Shown one piece after another: positions 21,018 through 23,557 of a DNA stretch of 23,557 bases. Positions within the stretch are counted from its first letter, which is position 1, and each line of letters starts with the position of its first letter. Origin of the DNA: a virus; the IMG/VR virus record IMGVR_UViG_3300021085_000221, positions 1-23,557 of that record, one strand, 5' to 3'. Both the position numbers and the translations under genes were made by a program. The notes beneath the pieces are model-generated. The model was not told where the DNA came from and made no database searches. It was given only the letters and a program-made list of their open reading frames with translations.

Positions 21018-23557
21018 AAAACCCATAAATCACCAACTGCACCATCACTACCTGTAGGAGATGAAGTTGATTGATATATGTTTCTCACATATCCACCCGA
21101 GTTCGAAGTGTTACTAGTTGTTATTGTTCCTAGTGTTGCATTAGAACCACTCTCATATTTAGTGTTTAAGGCAGTCTGTAGTCCGTCAACATTTGCAATT
21201 GTGTGATTATGCGAATCGTCTGCAACTGCAGCTGAAATTGTAATATTACCAGTTCCATCAAATGATGCAGAACCTGATAAGTCTCCACCCAATGCAATTG
21301 TTCTTGCAGTAGTTAACTTAGCAGCACTAGATGCAGTAGAAGCGTTTCCTGTTAATGAACCTTCAAAAGAAGATGCCTTAACATTATGTGAACCAAATGT
21401 CCATTCGTCTTCTGACTCGTCCCATGTCAATGAAACATTAGCAGAAGTTCCTCTTTCAACTTCAATACCTGAATCCTGTGAAGGTGTTCCAGTAACATCA
21501 TTGTTAAGTGTAATGATATTATCAGATACATTAAGCGTTGCAGTGTTAACAGTTGTTGTAGTTCCGTTAACAGTCAAATCACCTGAAAGTGTAAGGTCTG
21601 CGAATTGAACATCACTAGTTGTTGAAACTGCCTGTCCAATACTAATTGCACCACCACTGAATCCAACACCAGTACCTGCACTTAAATGAGCACGAGTCTC
21701 AGCAGCACTTGGGCCTGTATATGTTATCACACCAGTACCACTGTTATATGCAAGTGAACCATCTCCACCTGAATCTGTTACTGATAGTTTACCTCTTACT
21801 TGTGAATCACTGATACCTGAATATGTGATTGCACCAGTTGAAGAGTTGTATGATAGCGAACCATCTCCAGCGTTATCTGTTACCGATATTAGTCCTCTTA
21901 CTTCTGCATCTGTTCTTTCTGTGAATGAGAAAGCACCAGTTCCACTGTTGTATGATAAATCTCCACCAGCAGATAATAAACCTCTAATACTTCCATCTGA
22001 TAAACCAGCAAGTGTAAGTGTTCCAGCAGTATCGTCATATGTAGAAGTGATGTTTGTTCCACCAACTACTAAACCATTTACGATATCTTCGATTTCTTCT
22101 TCAGTTTTTCCTGAAGTGTTAATTGTAAGTGTTCCAGCAGTGTCATCATATGATGTTGTTATGTTAGTACCACCAACCAATAATGCATTTACTCTGTCAT
22201 CAACTCTTTCTGAAGTATGATATAAGTTACCATTTTCTGAAATATCACCAGTGTCTAGTGTTACTGAAGAACCTAATGCAGTTGAACTTCCGTTAACTGT
22301 TATTGTTGAGTTCGCAAGTTTATTATTTGCGATTGAACCTGCAAGTTTACTTTGATTGATTGAACCTGCCAACATAGCATTAGTAATACCTGATGCCTTA
22401 ACCTGAACTGTATCTGTATCTATTTCTAATGAACTGTCATCAACATTTACGTTTAAAGTTACATCACCTGAAGTTCCACCACCAGTTAAACCAGTACCAG
22501 CAACTACGGATTCTATATCACCAGCATCATTTGTGAATGATATTACACCACTAGTAGAGTTATATGATAAATCACCACTAACACTAATCGCACTTCTTGC
22601 CCTTGCAGCAGTATGATAAAGGTTATTCGAACCTTCTGTAATTTCGTCTGAATTGTCTTTAGTAGCAACTTGAGCATCAACATATGCCTTTACGGATTGC
22701 TGTGATGGAAGTTTTGTAGCACTATCAGAGACCATGTTGTCTTCGTCTATTAATGCATTAGTAATTCTTGCATCTACTCTTGCAGATGTGTGATAAAGGT
22801 TAGTTGAACCTTCAGTGATTTCGTCTGTATTGTCTTTACCTGCAACTTGTGAGTCTACATATGCCTTTACGGATTGTTGTGAAGCAGCGTGAGATGCACT
22901 GTTTGATGTCATATCATCTTCATCTTTAAGGTCTAAGTTTACAGTAACAGCACCTGAAGTTCCACCACCAGTTAAACCTGTTCCAGCAACTACAGATTCT
23001 ATATCACCTGCATCATTAGTAAATGATATTACACCAGTTGAACTATTGTATGATATATCACCACTTGCAGATAGAGCAGCTCTTGCTCTTGCATCTGTAA
23101 AGTAAAGATTGGAACCTTCTGTAATTTCGTCTGTATTGTCTTTACCTGCAACTTGTGAGTCAACGTATGCTTTTACTGACTGTTGACTTGGAAGTTTAGT
23201 AGCACTATTTGATGCCATATTATCTTCATCAACTAATGCATTTGTAATTCTAGCATCTGCTCTTGCATCTGTAAAGTAAAGGTTACTTGAACCTTCTGTT
23301 ATTTCATCTGTATTGTCTTTTGTTAGAATACTTGCATCAACATAAGCTTTAATTGATTGTTGTGATGCAGCGTGAGATGCACTGTTCGAAGACATATCGT
23401 CTTCGTCTTTAAGGTCGATTGCAATGTCATCTGCGTTTACAGTAATACCTGTACCAGCACCAATGTTTAATGTTGCATCACCTGAAGTTGCAGTACCAGT
23501 TAAACCAGCACCAGCATTTACTCCTGTGATATCTCCAACATTACCTGTGATTGTTAA
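21008..23557 (-). CDS. Large fibre-like structural protein, partial (N-terminus outside window)
   Basis: The frame stays open to the window edge, so the visible 849 residues are the C-terminal part; the ATG at 23395 is only an internal Met. The visible N-terminal half has repeats built on ASQQSVKAYVDSQVAGKDN, DEITEGS-NLYFTDARA and GDIESVVAGTGLTGGGTSG, typical of long phage tail fibres and marine phage structural proteins. The middle carries LSYNSSTGAI-type units. The last ~230 residues include LTLSGDLTVNGTTTTVNTA, an NIITLNNDVTG region, ALGGDLSGSASFDGTGNITI and a terminal GAVGDLWVLYS, common fibre-tip endings. It is almost free of aromatic and Cys residues compared with the next two genes. 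It ends in a hairpin terminator. Confidence 0.85.
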   Translation of the reverse strand, partial: LTITGNVGDITGVNAGAGLTGTATSGDATLNIGAGTGITVNADDIAIDLKDEDDMSSNSASHAASQQSIKAYVDASILTKDNTDEITEGSSNLYFTDARADARITNALVDEDNMASNSATKLPSQQSVKAYVDSQVAGKDNTDEITEGSNLYFTDARARAALSASGDISYNSSTGVISFTNDAGDIESVVAGTGLTGGGTSGAVTVNLDLKDEDDMTSNSASHAASQQSVKAYVDSQVAGKDNTDEITEGSTNLYHTSARVDARITNALIDEDNMVSDSATKLPSQQSVKAYVDAQVATKDNSDEITEGSNNLYHTAARARSAISVSGDLSYNSTSGVISFTNDAGDIESVVAGTGLTGGGTSGDVTLNVNVDDSSLEIDTDTVQVKASGITNAMLAGSINQSKLAGSIANNKLANSTITVNGSSTALGSSVTLDTGDISENGNLYHTSERVDDRVNALLVGGTNITTSYDDTAGTLTINTSGKTEEEIEDIVNGLVVGGTNITSTYDDTAGTLTLAGLSDGSIRGLLSAGGDLSYNSGTGAFSFTERTDAEVRGLISVTDNAGDGSLSYNSSTGAITYSGISDSQVRGKLSVTDSGGDGSLAYNSGTGVITYTGPSAAETRAHLSAGTGVGFSGGAISIGQAVSTTSDVQFADLTLSGDLTVNGTTTTVNTATLNVSDNIITLNNDVTGTPSQDSGIEVERGTSANVSLTWDESEDEWTFGSHNVKASSFEGSLTGNASTASSAAKLTTARTIALGGDLSGSASFDGTGNITISAAVADDSHNHTIANVDGLQTALNTKYESGSNATLGTITTSNTSNSGGYVRNIYQSTSSPTGSDGAVGDLWVLYS
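22460..23430 (-). repeat. Duplicated ~162-residue block in the fibre gene
   Basis: A block of about 483-486 bp occurs twice in tandem; boundaries are approximate. For example, the sequence coding GDIESVVAGTG lies near 22501 and again near 22987, and the KAYVD-coding segment near 22681 recurs near 23164. Each block itself holds two shorter, diverged ASQQSVKAYVD units. Copies differ at many synonymous positions and by a codon indel. Confidence 0.75.

Noticed and set aside
21008-23395. Complete fibre gene starting at 23395
   Set aside because: The frame continues without a stop to the window edge and the upstream residues keep the same repeat character, so the gene is truncated by the window.

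Overview
This window is part of the late structural region of a T4-like contractile-tailed phage genome (Caudoviricetes, myovirus morphology). The DNA is AT-rich. All well-supported genes lie on the minus strand, so the window reads biologically from right to left. The best evidence is an unbroken run of head, neck and tail genes in exactly the phage T4 order: 13-14-15-16-17-18-19-20-67-68-21-22-23. Protein lengths, the marine-type gp22/gp23 sequences, the 2OG-Fe(II) oxygenases and the metagenome-style fibre proteins suggest a marine T4-like phage (cyanophage- or pelagiphage-related). No photosynthesis gene or other host-specific gene is present, so the host cannot be named.

Layout from right to left. 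(1) 23557-21008: a large fibre-like protein, cut by the window edge, ending in a hairpin terminator that contains its stop codon. (2) 20966-17920: two proteins made almost entirely of Pro/Tyr-rich short repeats, flanking a small unknown protein. (3) 17891-13163: an accessory block with a GT8-like glycosyltransferase fused to an unknown N-terminal domain, a small unknown protein, a prolyl-4-hydroxylase-type 2OG-Fe(II) oxygenase, an unknown protein, a second 2OG-Fe(II) oxygenase of a different family, and a small membrane/coiled-coil protein. (4) 13111-402: the conserved module, comprising neck (gp13, gp14), tail terminator (gp15), terminase (gp16, gp17), sheath and tube (gp18, gp19), portal (gp20), prohead core (gp67, gp68, gp22), prohead protease (gp21) and major capsid protein (gp23). 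(5) 401-1: a gene-free end with a strong UUCG-loop terminator after gp23 and possible remnants of plus-strand coding sequence.

Regulation visible in the sequence: exact T4-type late promoter boxes (TATAAATA) lie on the minus strand in the short gaps before genes 13, 18, 20 and 22, with a one-mismatch box before the 86-residue gene. The gp20 box is so close to the ATG that the predicted transcript would be leaderless.

How the genes work together: gp20, gp67, gp68, gp21, gp22 and gp23 build and mature the prohead. gp16 and gp17 package DNA, gp13, gp14 and gp15 close and connect head and tail, and gp18 and gp19 form the contractile tail. The most unusual part is the accessory block. Two long proteins are built from Pro-initiated units of only 6, 8 or 10 residues, always even, and both repeat tracts are 332 residues long. 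They sit beside a glycosyltransferase and two Fe(II)/2OG oxygenases, one with a prolyl-4-hydroxylase-like layout. I propose, as inference only, that these may form a fibre or adhesin system modified by hydroxylation and/or glycosylation.
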